Below are positions 10,801 through 34,247 of a stretch of 64,000 nt of DNA, one piece after another. This stretch comes from Galaxea fascicularis (Eukaryota; Cnidaria; Anthozoa; Scleractinia; Euphylliidae): the NCBI GenBank assembly GCA_948470475.1, contig OX419341.1, forward strand, positions 26,371,778 to 26,435,777. Direction: 5' to 3'. Made by a program: the position numbers and the translations under genes. Each line of letters begins with the position of its first letter. Positions within the stretch are counted from its first letter, which is position 1. Under the pieces are notes generated by a model. The model searched no databases and was not told the origin of the DNA. It saw only the letters and a list, made by a program, of their open reading frames with translations.

Positions 10801-12739
10801 ATGGCCACTGTGAGTATAGCAACGTGTTATTTTCAGTTTACCGAATTGTAGTAATTGTAAGACTGTTTTTTCGTATGGGCCGAAATACTGAGAAAGAAAT
10901 TCATAGTTAGACTTAATTGCACTTAAGCTTACTTACTATATCGTTTAACATATTCAAGCATTTTGAGGAAGAAGCAAGGGAGGTCATTTTGATGTCATTT
11001 TTCTAGCGTCTCTTTCTGTTTAGATTTCTGAAACAATTTCAAATGAGCACTCTTGAAAGTTTCTATGAAAGAGATCTCTGTTTCTGGACAAAAAAATCCC
11101 AAATCCCAATTTTTATGGGGAGTGATTTGCATAAGAAATTTCGCTACGAGAAAAGAAACCAGTGGGATTGATATCTATGCCTGGGCGGGGGGGGGGGGGG
11201 GGGAAAGGGGGAGTTAGAGAGGGGGGGGGTGGGTTGGAAGTGGCAAAATTCAAGATAAAACAGCAAAAAATGCTTTGACACCCTCTTCTATGCCTATATT
11301 TTCTTGGTAGTCCTTTCTTGATTTTGTAGTTTATTCTTAATTTTCTCATGATCCCCCTCCTTTCTTGTGAGCTCCACCCCCTGGCATAAATAATGAACAG
11401 TCCCTTATACACTGTAACGCTTTCATAGCAGGTCAAAGAAGAAAAAAAAATTGTGAAGCAAAATAATCACACAGGGCTGGTACCACGTGCATGTTGGGTG
11501 TGGGTACAGTTGTTTTGTTTTGACAATATACACACCCCTCCAGTTAAGAGTTTTTTGTGCCAATTTGGCTTTTTATTCTTGGAATTTTACCTGGAAGCCT
11601 ACAACTCATTAAGAGAAATTGCCTGGAGCAATCATTATTTGTATACAGTATAGACTAGCTTTCCCACCCTTCTCCCCTTCTAAACTCTCTGTTTGTTAAA
11701 TTTTTGCAAGCGTCACAAGTTTCAGGTGGAGATGACCTGTGAGGGTTGTTCAGGAGCGGTCACTCGTGTTCTGAACAAAAAGGGTAAAACCTGTAATGAT
11801 TTGTTGATAGATCATAATTTGTGTGGTTTGAAATGTTTTCTCATGATTTTCTTTGTTTTATTGTTTGACATTATGATAGTAAATCTCAAAAAGAGTTAAA
11901 ACTTGCTTCAAATGCTCAAAATGAAAACAAAAACCTTTCTTCTCCTGATGATGTGGTATAAATGGGGACAACAATCCATGTGACCTGGTAGAGAATGTGA
12001 CATGATTACAGAAAAAATGTTCTTGAAACAAGAAAAAGAATAATTGTAAAAGTAATGTCTTGCAATGCGTAAAGCAAACGAAGGTTGAAGCCGTGTAGAA
12101 AGATGTGAGAACTAAGTGATCAGTATAGCAGAGAGAAGTAAAGGTCTCTTATGTTTCCAAAATGACAGGATTTTCTTTTTCTATCTTGACACGTTGCCCT
12201 CATGAGCAGTCAACCTCATGTGGCACTTCCTTTTTAATTGAAATGAGGGTATCTTAACTCAAAATGCCTTGTCAGTCCTATTATTATATCTCTCAGTTAG
12301 TACACATGCTGTGATTGGTCAATTCTGCAGGCCGTACTTTACTGTACCGCCTGCTAAATTTGAAAGTTTTCTTTCTTACGCGCCCAACTAACCTCAAAGA
12401 TCTAATAAATATCTTACTAACCTTGTTTTCTTGGTCCGTACTGTAAGATACAGATCCTCATTTTTCCCCATTGATTTAGGGCCCACATGCTTTGTGCTTG
12501 GGTCATAAGTGAACAGGGAAAAAACTCGGTCTATAACTTACAGTACAGACCTCAAAGTTGGTTAGTAAGAGGTATTTATTGATAATGTGATTGTTTTTCT
12601 TTTATCAGGGGGTATTGACAACATAGAGATCGACATGGAGAAGCAGCAGGTGTATGTGACATCTACACTGTCTGCAGATGAATTACTAGAAACAATTAAG
12701 AAAGCTGGCAAACCCTGCTCATACATTGGAACTGCTTGA
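10801..12739 (+). CDS. ATOX1: ATOX1-type cytosolic copper chaperone
   Basis: Small HMA-domain protein that carries Cu(I) to the copper-transporting P-type ATPases of the secretory pathway. Exons: 10801-10809 (ATG GCC ACT), 11711-11783 and 12609-12739, giving 70 aa (human 68). The protein starts MATRHKFQVEMTCEGC. The copper-binding MTCxxC has cysteines at residues 13 and 16. It is followed by AVTRVLNKKGGI and by IKKAGKPCSYIG, which carries the loop lysine. The acceptor after TTTTTGCAAG at 11710 was preferred over the CAG at 11725, because it restores the RHKF segment that aligns with the human KHEF. Intron 2 contains family A repeat copy 3. The first coding exon is only nine bases, and that is the least certain part. 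Confidence 0.93.
12281..12581. mobile_element. Family A repeat copy 3, uninterrupted
   Basis: Runs from TTATTATATCTCTCAGTTAG to GGTTAGTAAGAGGTATTTA. The two ends are imperfect inverted repeats. This copy lacks the internal insertion seen at 6286-6875 and so defines the family's natural length of about 300 bp. Its right end is only about 28 bp before the last ATOX1 exon. No coding capacity. Confidence 0.6.
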
Positions 12740-12883
12740 AAAGCTTCATGGATGGAAACATTGGTGTATACTTGGCAAAATGACATTGATAGAAGTTGTA
12801 ATGTCCAAGAATTAGTGAACTGTGCCACTAAATGTACAAGTAACAATACTAGTATTGTATTGTTCTAGTCAAACTAGTATATG

Positions 12884-12889
12884 AATAAA
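12884..12889 (+). terminator. Polyadenylation signal of ATOX1
   Basis: An AATAAA hexamer 145 bp after the ATOX1 stop, followed by GT/T-rich sequence (TGTATTCTTTGGGTC). Position and context fit a functional poly(A) site. Confidence 0.6.
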
Positions 12890-13061
12890 TGTATTCTTTG
12901 GGTCAACTGTTTTCCACTTAAATCTGACAGAAAATGAATCTATTAACTGCTTTTGTTTCTCTTCCATTGAACTCTTCATGCATAATGAAGAACTCGTTGC
13001 AAAGAAGGGATATGAAAAAATTGCTCCTTCCCCTTGTCAACACACTGTTTGGCTTTCAAAA

Positions 13062-13239
13062 AATAGGCCATTTCTGAGTTCATGTCTGCCTCCTCTTCAA
13101 AGCGAGTCTAAGTGCGAAGTTTTTGTTATGAAAATTAGTTTTCATTCATATGTAAAGTAGAACTAATTACCATCACAAAAACTTCGCACTTAGACTCGCT
13201 TTGAAGAGGAGGCAGACATGAACTCGGAAATGGCCTATT
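13062..13239. mobile_element. Palindromic fold-back element
   Basis: Left arm 13062-13128 (AATAGGCCATTTCTGAG...GCGAGTCTAAG...) is an almost perfect reverse complement of right arm 13173-13239 (...CTTAGACTCGC...ATGGCCTATT). A loop of about 45 bp separates them. It would form a long hairpin as RNA or single-stranded DNA. No coding capacity. Confidence 0.75.
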
Positions 13240-14145
13240 GTTTTCAAATGGATTTTGACACTTTGCCTGTTTGTGGGTACTGGAACTTACCTTTGGTTCA
13301 ATCTAAAAAATATTCTTTGGTTGGTTTTCGCCAGCTTCTTGAGAGACAAAACCTGTCTGATACCTAACTAGAAGCTAAATCCAGGAGGCAGATCTCTCTC
13401 TCTTAATGACCATATGAACACAGCAACAGACAAGTAATATGGGGTCTTTTCCTCCGATTTGGCACATATAACTATATATGTTAGGTTTCAAGTTTATCGT
13501 TGGGCTTGGTTTGCCTTCATTTCAAACTCATTTTCATACCCAAAACAAATTAAAGGAAAATAAAATTTAAACCAAGGATAAAATTGAACCACAGAATATA
13601 TTTTTGCACTTCTGATGAGTTTAAGGTAATTGCCCAGAATTGCATCGCGCATCCTTACTATGCATAATTTCTTACACCAGCAGTGCACATATGAGCATGT
13701 GCATATTCAAAACAATACAGGTTTCCTGAGGGACTGATCTCCTGGAAATAGGTAACTAGCAATTTTCTCTCAAATGAGTATGGGGACATATGTTTTTTAT
13801 TTCTGATATTGAAAGAAAATGCTATTCTACATGATATATCCAGACTTGAAGAATTTTTTATTGTCCAGTTTTTCATTATTCACAGATCTCATTTATGATG
13901 ACACTATTGAAACTTCAGTGGTAAAGCAGACGCAAAAAACACGACTAATCTTTCATTAGTTCATTTTTACTTCACCTTTGAGAGGTTAAACTTTGACCAT
14001 GATGTGCCTTTGACAAAATAAAAACTAATGACCTTAACTCTTTAAACATGTCACTTCTCAGTATTTCAATACATTATAAAGCAAACAGGTGATGAGAATA
14101 GTTAACAATTAGACCCGTGGCCCTTGAGGGCGAAGGGTCTAATAT

Positions 14146-14304
14146 TTTAGTATCACCCAACTAGTTGGACAGAAAAGGCAATAGTAAAGTTAGCAAATGC
14201 ATCACGCTTGATTGCTACTCGAGGCCTATTACTAATGGTCCTCTAGTAGCATAGCCAATCAAAATGCAGGATTTGCATAAGTCCACTAGTTGGGTGATAC
14301 TAAA
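14146..14304. mobile_element. MITE with about 24-bp TIRs
   Basis: The left terminus TTTAGTATCACCCAACTAG (from 14146) is the reverse complement of the right terminus CTAGTTGGGTGATACTAAA (to 14304), and the match extends inward to GGAC/GTCC. A small hairpin, AGACCC...GGGTCT (14111-14140), lies just to the left. Non-coding. Confidence 0.7.
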
Positions 14305-15358
14305 CAAATTTATCAGTTGGATGGTGTTATCTTGCTGTAAGACCAAATTCTCTCAAGTAATTTATAAGGAAATGTATGGAAGCTTGTAGGGAGAATAATA
14401 TTGTTCATCAGATCTTGGGAGTTAAAGAATTAAAAAAAACCAGTTCAGACAAGTGAAAACCCTTCCAACCTTTAATAAAACCACAATCCCTGACATAACA
14501 GTTATCATTTTAAAACCTATAGTTTAAAGAACTACATGTAAGTTGGTTCAACCTAATATTTAAAACCTGATAGTTGAACTAAAACTGTTACATATTTCTC
14601 CAGCAAATGCTTTAACAGCACAACTTCCCAATTAAAAAAAAAAGTTTTTTTAACACATTTTCTAACTTAACCTTTAAATACATGTACATTTTTTACATGT
14701 TGACGTGAAGTATTACATGGATTGTAAACCACCATGAGACTGTGATATGTGTGGTAAAGGGGTTAATAATACACCCATTTTCAAACAATCAGTTCATGCT
14801 ACAACTTCATGCACTGGCAAAAGTTTATAAATGACCAATGTGTCCAAAACAATGATATTGATAATCAAAGACAAATTTTCAGGTGTGCAGTAAATAAAAA
14901 AAAACCCAGCTTTTAATCATTGAAATGCTTAGAACTGAAACAACAAAAAAGAAAACGATAACAGGTCATATGGCACAATTAATTTGATTTATAACCCTTA
15001 AACGCATGATGTCAAGGCTTGATCAGAATCAGAGGAACTTATCTGTGGCCCAAGGCTTCTAAATAGTACCACCAAAAGAATAGGTCTTAAACCTGAGTTA
15101 GGTATGAAAAATTGTTGCACATAGCCTAGCTCATTCCTTTACTATTAAAAACATTGATGATAGAATCACCCAACTGAATCCATCATGACAAAAAACAAGA
15201 ACTGCATGAAAACAGTTAAGGATGCCATTATACCGTACATTTCAGCTATAACTAATAAAATTCAGTTGGTTTTTTTTTCCAGTGGGGTAAAAATGGCAAC
15301 AACTGTACTTAGCAATTAAAGAGAACAGCAAATCAAAAAGAATTCTGGTAGTTGCATA

Positions 15359-15571
15359 TTAACCCTTTAAACCATAAGATCAAAATTTAAATTCCTGTTT
15401 GTTGCCCCTACACATTTCATATAGAAGTAGTAGAGAGAAATTGTTAATTAAAAATAACAAGCAAATTCACTGTGTGATCCTGTCATTAATTCTTGAAAAC
15501 ACTCTGCTTTATAAAAGTGTTGCAAAGAGAAATTTGATGCCTATCACTCTTGGCATTTAAATGGGGGTTAA
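15359..15571. repeat. TTAA-bounded repeat, family D copy 1
   Basis: Begins TTAACCCTTTAAACC, includes CCCTACACATTTC and ends GGGGGTTAA. A related copy lies at about 45958-46168, next to EPHX2 exon 14. The flanking TTAA suggests a TTAA-targeting MITE. Confidence 0.55.
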
Positions 15572-18088
15572 GTAGTCGAATGGCAACATTGTGAAAGTAT
15601 TCTATTGCCTTTATTCCTGAACAACACTTTTAGGAACTATCCATACCTAACCTAAGGGAGTCCATAGCTATTTTTAAAAATTGCAAGGTGAGTTTCAAGG
15701 GGGGTTAAGACTAAAAAGCCAAAGTTGTAAAGGAAAAATAAGAGGCTGAACTAAAATGTTCCAGAGAGCTGAAACAAAGATGGTGGTCAGGAATTAAAAA
15801 AATCCTGTGGTGAGGGTATGTAATTACTATAGTTTCCTGAAACAAGCACACATTATTCACATTCTCACTGTTCTTTGTTCCCATTTTCATTATTTCAGCC
15901 ATTTGGTGTAGTAATTCTGTGCACGATGCAGGATATACAACAAAGTCATGTCACTCAACACACCATTACACACGTAATTGACAGCACTCAACATAAATGC
16001 AGTTGTACATATTCTTTACATATTAACAACTTGATATATAAAATGAAACTTTTCTTTGTGCGAGAAAAATGAGACTAGTCACAAGGGCCTCAAAACTTGT
16101 TCATGCATTTCTTTAAAAAGCACTGACTGACCACTTATTAAAAATACCAAATATCAGCTTCATGCAAATACAACACTCACTAAAAAATTGAACCAGTTGA
16201 GGCCCTCTCAGGCAATAAGGCTCTGTAATTAATAGTGTAATGATATGTATGGAGAATAATCAGGTTAACAGCCTATTGGAGTGCTGAAGTACATGTGCAC
16301 ACATTTTAAAGGGATGGTTTGATGGCTATAATTCTGTTATTGTTGCAATAGTTCATGATCAGATTATCAGGGGTAGTCTACAGAAGCATCATTTAGGAAA
16401 ACAGCAGGGATCCTTGGAGACCCAGGGAAGGAGCAGATAGCCAGGATGAGATGAAGATCGGAACTTGTGAAAGTTTGTAAATCAGAGGATGGAAAACAGG
16501 TCGACATACCTTCCTCAAAAAAGGCTTGGTGGAAACTACAACCAGTTGCACAATTGTTGAGACATTCGCCATCAAAAACACCTTTTCTTTCTCTAAAACA
16601 CTGCTGCAAAGAAATCTGTGAGATACAACACACAGCCCCTCCCTCTCCCCCTTTCAAAGTTGTTCCCCAAACTTTGAGCATGGTGTTGCACTGTTAGCAA
16701 CTTTGATAAGAGGGGGAGGGAAAGTGGAAGATCGTGGAAACATCATTTAAGGCTAAATGACATACAGTGTCTCAACTATTTTTGCAACTCATTGTAGCAA
16801 TCATGAGGTTATTACTATTAGCTACTTACCGGTAATTCCCATTATCACCAAAAACTAATCTTTCATCAGACGAAGTTAGCATTTATGCCACAAACACATT
16901 TTCTAGATAAATTTCCTTTATAATAACTATTCTTCAGGAAGATCACTTGTGAATCATACTTCTACAAGATTTCACAGCCAGCAAATTGGATCAAACATTT
17001 TCAGTTATTGTACTTTTGTCAATAACAGTTACTGTAGTGTTTAAATCCCCATTTCTGATTGTCCAAAGATGATATGCATTTTGTTGCTTCTACAAAAAAA
17101 TTGATGGCGCATTTCCAGAAATTACTATACATCCATACAAGGTAAATTTCTAAAGGGACTCAAAATTGAATTTTTCAAAACGAATGTTTGAAGCTAAACT
17201 CTAAATTTCCATAGGCTAGGAATCCTCAAATTTATCCACAAAAACTAAGCAAAGTTAAAACACCTGTTGTAGGGGTAAGTGTAACTGACATTTTCTGAAA
17301 CAACACCAAACCAGGCCTTTGAATGTAATGCTCTGTAATGCTACAAAAAGATACCAAATATATTAAGCACTGTCCCAGTGTGTGCAAGCTTATCACTAAT
17401 CAATCAATTTATTACCTATTTCACGTTTTGTAAAACAAATAATCTGTGACAACACAGCGACTGAATAGCAGTACACATATTATTATTGCTTAGTTTAACT
17501 TGTAAAATAAACCTCTGTTGAATAAATTATGTTATAACTGTACACCATGTACCATACTGTACCTTATGAAAATTCTCATCACACTATAAATAGATGATTA
17601 AATTAATATATTATCAACAACTATAAATTACCTTTTTCATTTTTTTTTACATGTCTTATTTCAAAACATACATTGTACATTCCTCCTGATCACTTAAAAC
17701 AACCATTGCTGCACCAGGCAACCTTTTATACCCAGGAAAAAGTAAGTGCAAACAAGACACTTTCTCTTCCCACAAAGGAAATAAATACTTAAAACTGCAT
17801 TATACATTTATTTAATAGTTATTTTTTGCCCATTCCTATCTCTGCCTCACTACTTTCATGATGTTAAACAGCAACATGACTAGAATGAACAAAGCCATGG
17901 AAATATCGTAACATTCTACTTAGCCAAATTCATTAATTAGGCAGTTAATTATTAGAGGGAGACCCAGCCACTGACCTCAGCAGATCTTTGCTAGGATTAT
18001 TCTCTGTCTGAGAATGCAAGCCTCCTGCAAACATAACTGCTCATGATCAGTCATTAGCTTGCCAAGGAGCAACAAGAGAACACCAAGC

Positions 18089-29032
<10,944 letters not shown>

Positions 29033-30624
29033 TTACAAATCATGCAGTTGGAATTGAAGGAGTATCAGGAAAAAGTGACTTCTGATAAATTGTCAGTTTC
29101 TCCTTCCAAATTACCTTATATTACAAGGAAACACAAGGAGAATTTAACATTACATCAAATGCCACTTGGGACCTTGTTACGTGCCCCAATAATTGGCGCA
29201 TTATTGAAGTCTATAACCAGGGGTTTCATTGAAGGCTGAGCAAGGTACCAAGCTAATTGACTGGCTATAAACAAAGTTTTGTCCGCCTGTCACAGGCACA
29301 TGAAGGAAATTCATTATGATGAGGTATTAGCCCATTTAACAGTTGCATAATCCCAACTCTCCCAGATTATCTGGAAGTCTCCTGGATACCGAGCAAATCT
29401 CCCCGGATAAAAGTAAATTGAATCAGTTCCCCACAATAACCTAAGTTTTAAACTGCATATTTTCCAAAAATCTTCATCATCCAGCTTCTTGTGGTTAAGC
29501 TTATATATTACAGTTCTTGGCATCATTTTCATGCATCTTGCATCTTGCACTTGGTTGTCAAAATTTGTTAAGTGCAGGCTGATGTTGCAAACAAAGAAAT
29601 ACACTGACTAATTTGATCTTCATTGTTACTACTACATAAGTGACAATCTGATTGGATAAGCCTTCAACCAATTACATTCCCCCACATATACTCACATTTT
29701 CCAGAAGGGAAATGCCACTTGGTGGAGGGGGGAGGGGGAAATCATTAAAGAAATTACCAGGGGGAGAGAATTAGTGAGATTAGGAGGGCTGCATAGGAGG
29801 CGGTTAGAGGAAAGGAAAAATCTCCAGTTTTTAAATCTCTAGAGGTTGGCATCTCTGCAGTAGCATGCTCAGAGTGTTGACCCCTGAATGGAAATATACT
29901 TGGCAGTGACTTTGTTTTGATTTTTCAAGTAAATTGTGGTATTCTCATGCTTAAGAATGTAAATTTACACAAGAAACACAGAGAGGTTTGTATTAAAACA
30001 AGGTCACCAACAGCCTCATTTATACTCTTTAAAATGGGCTACTTTGTTGCAGTAGTCAGGCAGCCATTTTGATTATTTCAAAGGTGAGCAGAAATTGGGA
30101 TCCTCATGGGACCTTCATGTGCAAAGTGCCTTTTCCCTGGTACTGTACTGAACTGTTCCTGACAGTGTTAAAGTACCAGTTCCTTCTTGAAGAAATTTAT
30201 CAGGCTAGTAAAGTTAACCCATCTACTACCATGCTGGCCAAAACTGGCCGCACAAGACTCCCATGCTTCAAAACATTGCAGCTTTCTCAATCACATGAAT
30301 ATTGCCTCAACTGTCAGTTAATTGTGAGCACAAAATGGAATATCCTTTAAATTTGGATATCCAAAAAACGCAAGAAACGTAGCAATTTTTACCAAATATG
30401 CCCTTTTGAGTTTGGACAAGAACGAAAATGACTGTTTTTAACGTCAAAGAGAAAAGAGACGAAAATGCTCCTTTTGCCTTTATGTTTTTTTAAAGGAATC
30501 ATGGTCGAAAACCAAACTTCAACCATCATAACAAAATTCAGTCCTTGTTCTAGCTTAGAAATGACTTTTTTTTGTTCAAATTCTTCTCCTGAGTGTAGAT
30601 ACCCTGGTGAAAAACTTTGTAAGA

Positions 30625-30740
30625 TCCTCAAAGATCCTTGAAGATCTCCATGAGGATCTTTTAAGATCTTACTGTGGATCTTCAGCAAGATCCTCAAGGA
30701 TCTTTGCAAAGATCCTTAAAGATCTTTGAGGATCTTCAAC
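30625..30740. repeat. Degenerate GATCTT/AAGATC tandem repeat
   Basis: Repeated short blocks such as AAGATCCTCAAAGATCC, TGAAGATCTCC and AGATCTTTGAGGATCTTC. Each block is self-complementary around GATC, so the region can fold either way. Minus-strand ORFs here are low-complexity by-products. Confidence 0.6.
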
Positions 30741-31387
30741 AACAGCCTTTTGTTCCAGTGCATTCAGCCTTTCCGCCATTTTCAATATCTCAACCGCATT
30801 GCATGCTGGGAAATAATGAGAATTTTTGACAGCACCTGTTCCTTCCCCCAATTCTTTCACATATAAACTCAGCCACTCTTAGCCACTCCGACCTACTGCC
30901 AAAAATTTGTGCTTGTGGCGATCTTCAGGGCTCACAAATTCCAAAATATGTGGTAGTAGGTCGAGAAATTCAACAATAGTCGAGTCCCAAAGGTACTAGG
31001 TGTAGGACCGCACAAATTCCCAGTTCGTGGAGTAACAAGCCAAATTCGACAACAAAGTACATCACCTTGCTCGGTTCTTTGAGAAAGTGGACTCTTAGCT
31101 ACCGTCACGCTTAATGATGCTCATCAGGCAGCCACTACAGATGAAAAATGGCTGTAAACTTGGCAAAAATCGCAAGCAAACCCAACTTGGGCCATTCTTG
31201 TAGTTCCACAGATGAAAAATAGCTACGTCACAATGACGTGTTCAGAAAGCTTGAGCCTCCAGTGCCTAAGGACAGCACCACTTTCCATGGTAGTTTCAAA
31301 TAAAGAGTCACGAAATGCTATGGATCGTTTATAGGTGGAAAGTCACTCCGAAAACATAAAAACAGCTGGTAGTCAATGGGTTAATAT

Positions 31388-31764
31388 CTGTTTATCTTAA
31401 ATGTTGTCAAAACATAGCCAAGAAAAGTCTTGATGCTGACAGTTTTAATGATGGTCTGCAATCTTTATCAAAACTTGAAAATCGTCTTGGGTGTTAATTA
31501 TTGCGATAACCGTGCACAGGGATGAGGGAGCCTATCAGCTTTCTCCCGTATGGACACAAGTGATCTCCACCTCCCAATCAGGGGGGACAGGGATGGTTAT
31601 CTATTGAGCAACTTTGCGCATTTGTCGCAATAATTAACACCTTCAGAAGCCTATTTAAGGCTTCTGACACCTTTGACAATTTTCAAGTTTTGATAAAGAT
31701 GGCTGAAAGTCACTGTCATTAAGACTTTTCTTGGCTATGTTTTAAAAACATTATAAATAGATAG
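31388..31764. mobile_element. Fold-back element with imperfect arms of about 110 bp
   Basis: Left-arm landmarks ACATAGCCAAGAAAAGTCTT, ATCAAAACTTGAAAAT and GTGTTAATTATTGCG reappear in reverse order and complemented on the right (CGCAATAATTAACAC, ATTTTCAAGTTTTGAT, AAGACTTTTCTTGGCTATGT). The arms have diverged more than in the neighbouring palindromes. No transposase. Confidence 0.65.
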
Positions 31765-31767
31765 TAC

Positions 31768-31952
31768 ATACACCTTTTTCCAAAATGGCTCTCATTTTAA
31801 CATTCTTTTGTTTTTATTCAAACTAGCCCTTGATGCCTCATTCAAGGTAAAATATTCTTTTGAATTTTACTCTTACGAACAAGGCATCAGTGGCTAATTT
31901 GAATAAAAACAAAAGAATGTTAAAATGGGAGCCATTTTGGAAAAAGGTGTAT
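31768..31952. mobile_element. Palindromic element abutting the previous fold-back
   Basis: Left arm ATACACCTTTTTCCAAAATGG...CCCTTGATGCCT and right arm AGGCATCAGTGG...CCATTTTGGAAAAAGGTGTAT are near-perfect inverted repeats of about 70 bp around a loop of about 45 bp. Only three bases separate it from the element ending at 31764. A short ATACATACATACATACATA tract follows. Confidence 0.7.
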
Positions 31953-33652
31953 ACATACATACATACATAATCTTTATTTAAACACAATGATTTTTAAAGC
32001 TATAAGGCTTGTGGAGGTGTGTATGTTGTATAAGTATTAAATATCAAATGTGTTATGGACACAGTGTTCAATAATATATAGTACCAGTAACTAATATTTC
32101 AGACAGCCAGAACTGTGCCTTTTTTCAGTAAAACTTAAGATTGTAACATGTAATATTGACCAGAAATAAAGCAGTGGTTATTATTGCCGTTGTTGGTACT
32201 GCTGCAAAGAGAGGCACATTCACAAATGACACGTCTTCTTATAATTATATTTTAGCCAATCCTAAATCCAATTAGTGATAATGTACGCATCAATTTTAAT
32301 TGTAAGTAAAGTAGATATGTCTTAACAACAGAACTGGCTCGAGAACAATGTGGTTGCTATGGAGAGTTTCTTATCTCCATATCTTGAAACTCCAACATGC
32401 ACTGAGAAACTACTACACTAGGCCCTGGTTCCTGAAAAGCCAATTAAACTTTCCCCTGATTAAGAGTTAAACCAAGATTAAATTTCTCACTCCCGGAATA
32501 ACTAATCACAGGTTAAAATGGCGTTCCTGAAAACAGATTTAACCCTTGATTAACTACCCCTCGATTAAAGTTACAATACACCAGTCAAACCAGTTATCGC
32601 ATCCAAGTGGGCGCAAAAATGCGCGGGAAAAACATGTGATTTCAGAATGATCGGTGCATGCACGCTTTCTGGAAAGAAAGGTGTCAGAAATTTCATCAAT
32701 CAAGCCCTGTTTTTGTCAAAATGTAAGGAAAACTTTTCCATCATTCTTTTGAAAAGAAACTGCTATTGTTCCAGCCCATAACATTAACATACAGAAGTGG
32801 AACTTCAATTAAAAATGCAAATCAATTTTATCCAACTGACAACAACAGGAAAAATAAAACCAGTAAATTATTTATTTTCATCAGAAAAAACCAAGCTTAC
32901 AGTATATTTAAAACAAGTCACAGAGAAGGTACTTCCTTAAATTATTTTAAATTTTGCTGTAACTGCTGGAAGTCAAAAAACAATTTTTAAACATTTTGCA
33001 TATCGGTATGATAACGGCTGGCGTTTTCACTGTTATGATAATTCACAGAACAATGATGGGTTTGAAAGGTATTCAGCAATGTACATGTAGTTTATTGTAA
33101 AGCTCCAGTGTACATGTAGTAGACTTTCAAAACGAAATCCACAAATTCTCGTGATACCTTAGCTTACCTGATTCCTACTGATATACTTAAGGTTCACGTA
33201 AACTACAATAAAATTTACTAAGCTTCCATAAACGTGACTTAACAACTAGTACAAAAATAGAAAATAAACAAATAAGAAAATACGACTTTCGTATCCAATT
33301 ATGCTCTCCCAAGTCAGATATTTACATTATAATGAATTAGTTTTGCATCATGATCAAAACTAAAACATATCAACCACGTTATGTGAAAAGCTCTTACACA
33401 AAATATCTAAAAATATTTATCCAAATGGTTATGTATGATAATTTCATAAAAAAACGTTAACTTCCACAATGGTAGATCGATGAATTTTAAGCTGAAGCTT
33501 AATTATTTTCGATTCGTGTGCGGTCCTTCTAAGCTTGAACATATCTCTACCGTGAAAATTATTTTTGAACGGCAGTTTATGCCGCGATCGTACTGAAGGA
33601 GGAGACCTGATTTCCATGCGAGCTTAACTCGGTTTTTCTAACAAATGCAATC

Positions 33653-33895
33653 ATGCCGGGATCTTCCAAAATTTATTCGCGCTTTCAACAATTCAACAAC
33701 TTTGCGGCTTACCAGTCAAGGTTTGACCACGACCTTCTCGGAGGGAACCTGTTATCTCCAGCCCAGCAAATAGAATATAAAAAATTCTGGCTGTTGACAT
33801 CTTTCTCCGATGATAAAAACTCTGTTTTCAGGAAATCTGCGACCGAAAAAATCGCGGTGGCCCCTGTGTCAACTTCTCTCCGCCATATGTTCTGA
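33653..33895 (+). CDS. Unrecognised 80-codon ORF upstream of SRA1
   Basis: ATG-initiated frame beginning MPGSSKIYSRFQQFNNF and ending SLRHMF, in the CpG-richer stretch upstream of SRA1. Composition looks protein-like (few Cys, varied residues), and a strong donor-like GACGTAAGT lies at about 33955. I do not recognise the family. Alternatives are the 5' exon of an unplaced gene, a 5' leader ORF, or chance. Confidence 0.25.
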   Translation: MPGSSKIYSRFQQFNNFAAYQSRFDHDLLGGNLLSPAQQIEYKKFWLLTSFSDDKNSVFRKSATEKIAVAPVSTSLRHMF

Positions 33896-34247
33896 CTACA
33901 GACTCGTTTTGGTGACCTGTGTTGGCTGGGACACCTCGTATGCGAAGGAATGAAGACGTAAGTCATCGTATTTGTTCGGAACTGTTCGGAAAAATTTCGC
34001 TCCTAGTTTGATTTTATCCCAAGTTGATAACTTCCTTTAGCCCAAAAAATGAACTCATAGAAGAAATGTCTTTCAGTTTTATTATCGCTTTGAATTATAC
34101 TTAAGCGCTCACAAAATGCCTGTTTTCTTTGGAATTTCTCGCTTTACCTTCCAATTTCCGGTTGATTTAACTCCTATAGCCATGACGTCACTGGGTAGTG
34201 ACACGTCAGAGTTTACGATCGATTTCATAAGAAGTTCATGTCGCAAA

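Larger units (their letters stand above)
12740..18088. other. Convergent intergenic region between ATOX1 and STIM
   Basis: The left part holds the ATOX1 3' UTR, a palindromic element (13062-13239) and a TIR element (14146-14304). A TTAA-bounded repeat is at 15359-15571. The last kilobase or so before 18089 is probably the STIM 3' UTR; a TTTATT at 17808-17813 would read AATAAA on the minus strand. The ORFs here are short and show no recognisable domain or splice partner. I see no further gene. Confidence 0.5.

Noticed and set aside
29314..29604. STIM signal-peptide exon candidate
   Set aside because: No hydrophobic leader followed by a phase-1 donor, and the sequence does not resemble the STIM N-terminus.
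30389..30860. Minus-strand ORFs in the GATC-rich region
   Set aside because: They read through a simple repeat of GATCTT units, giving repetitive peptides without a domain.
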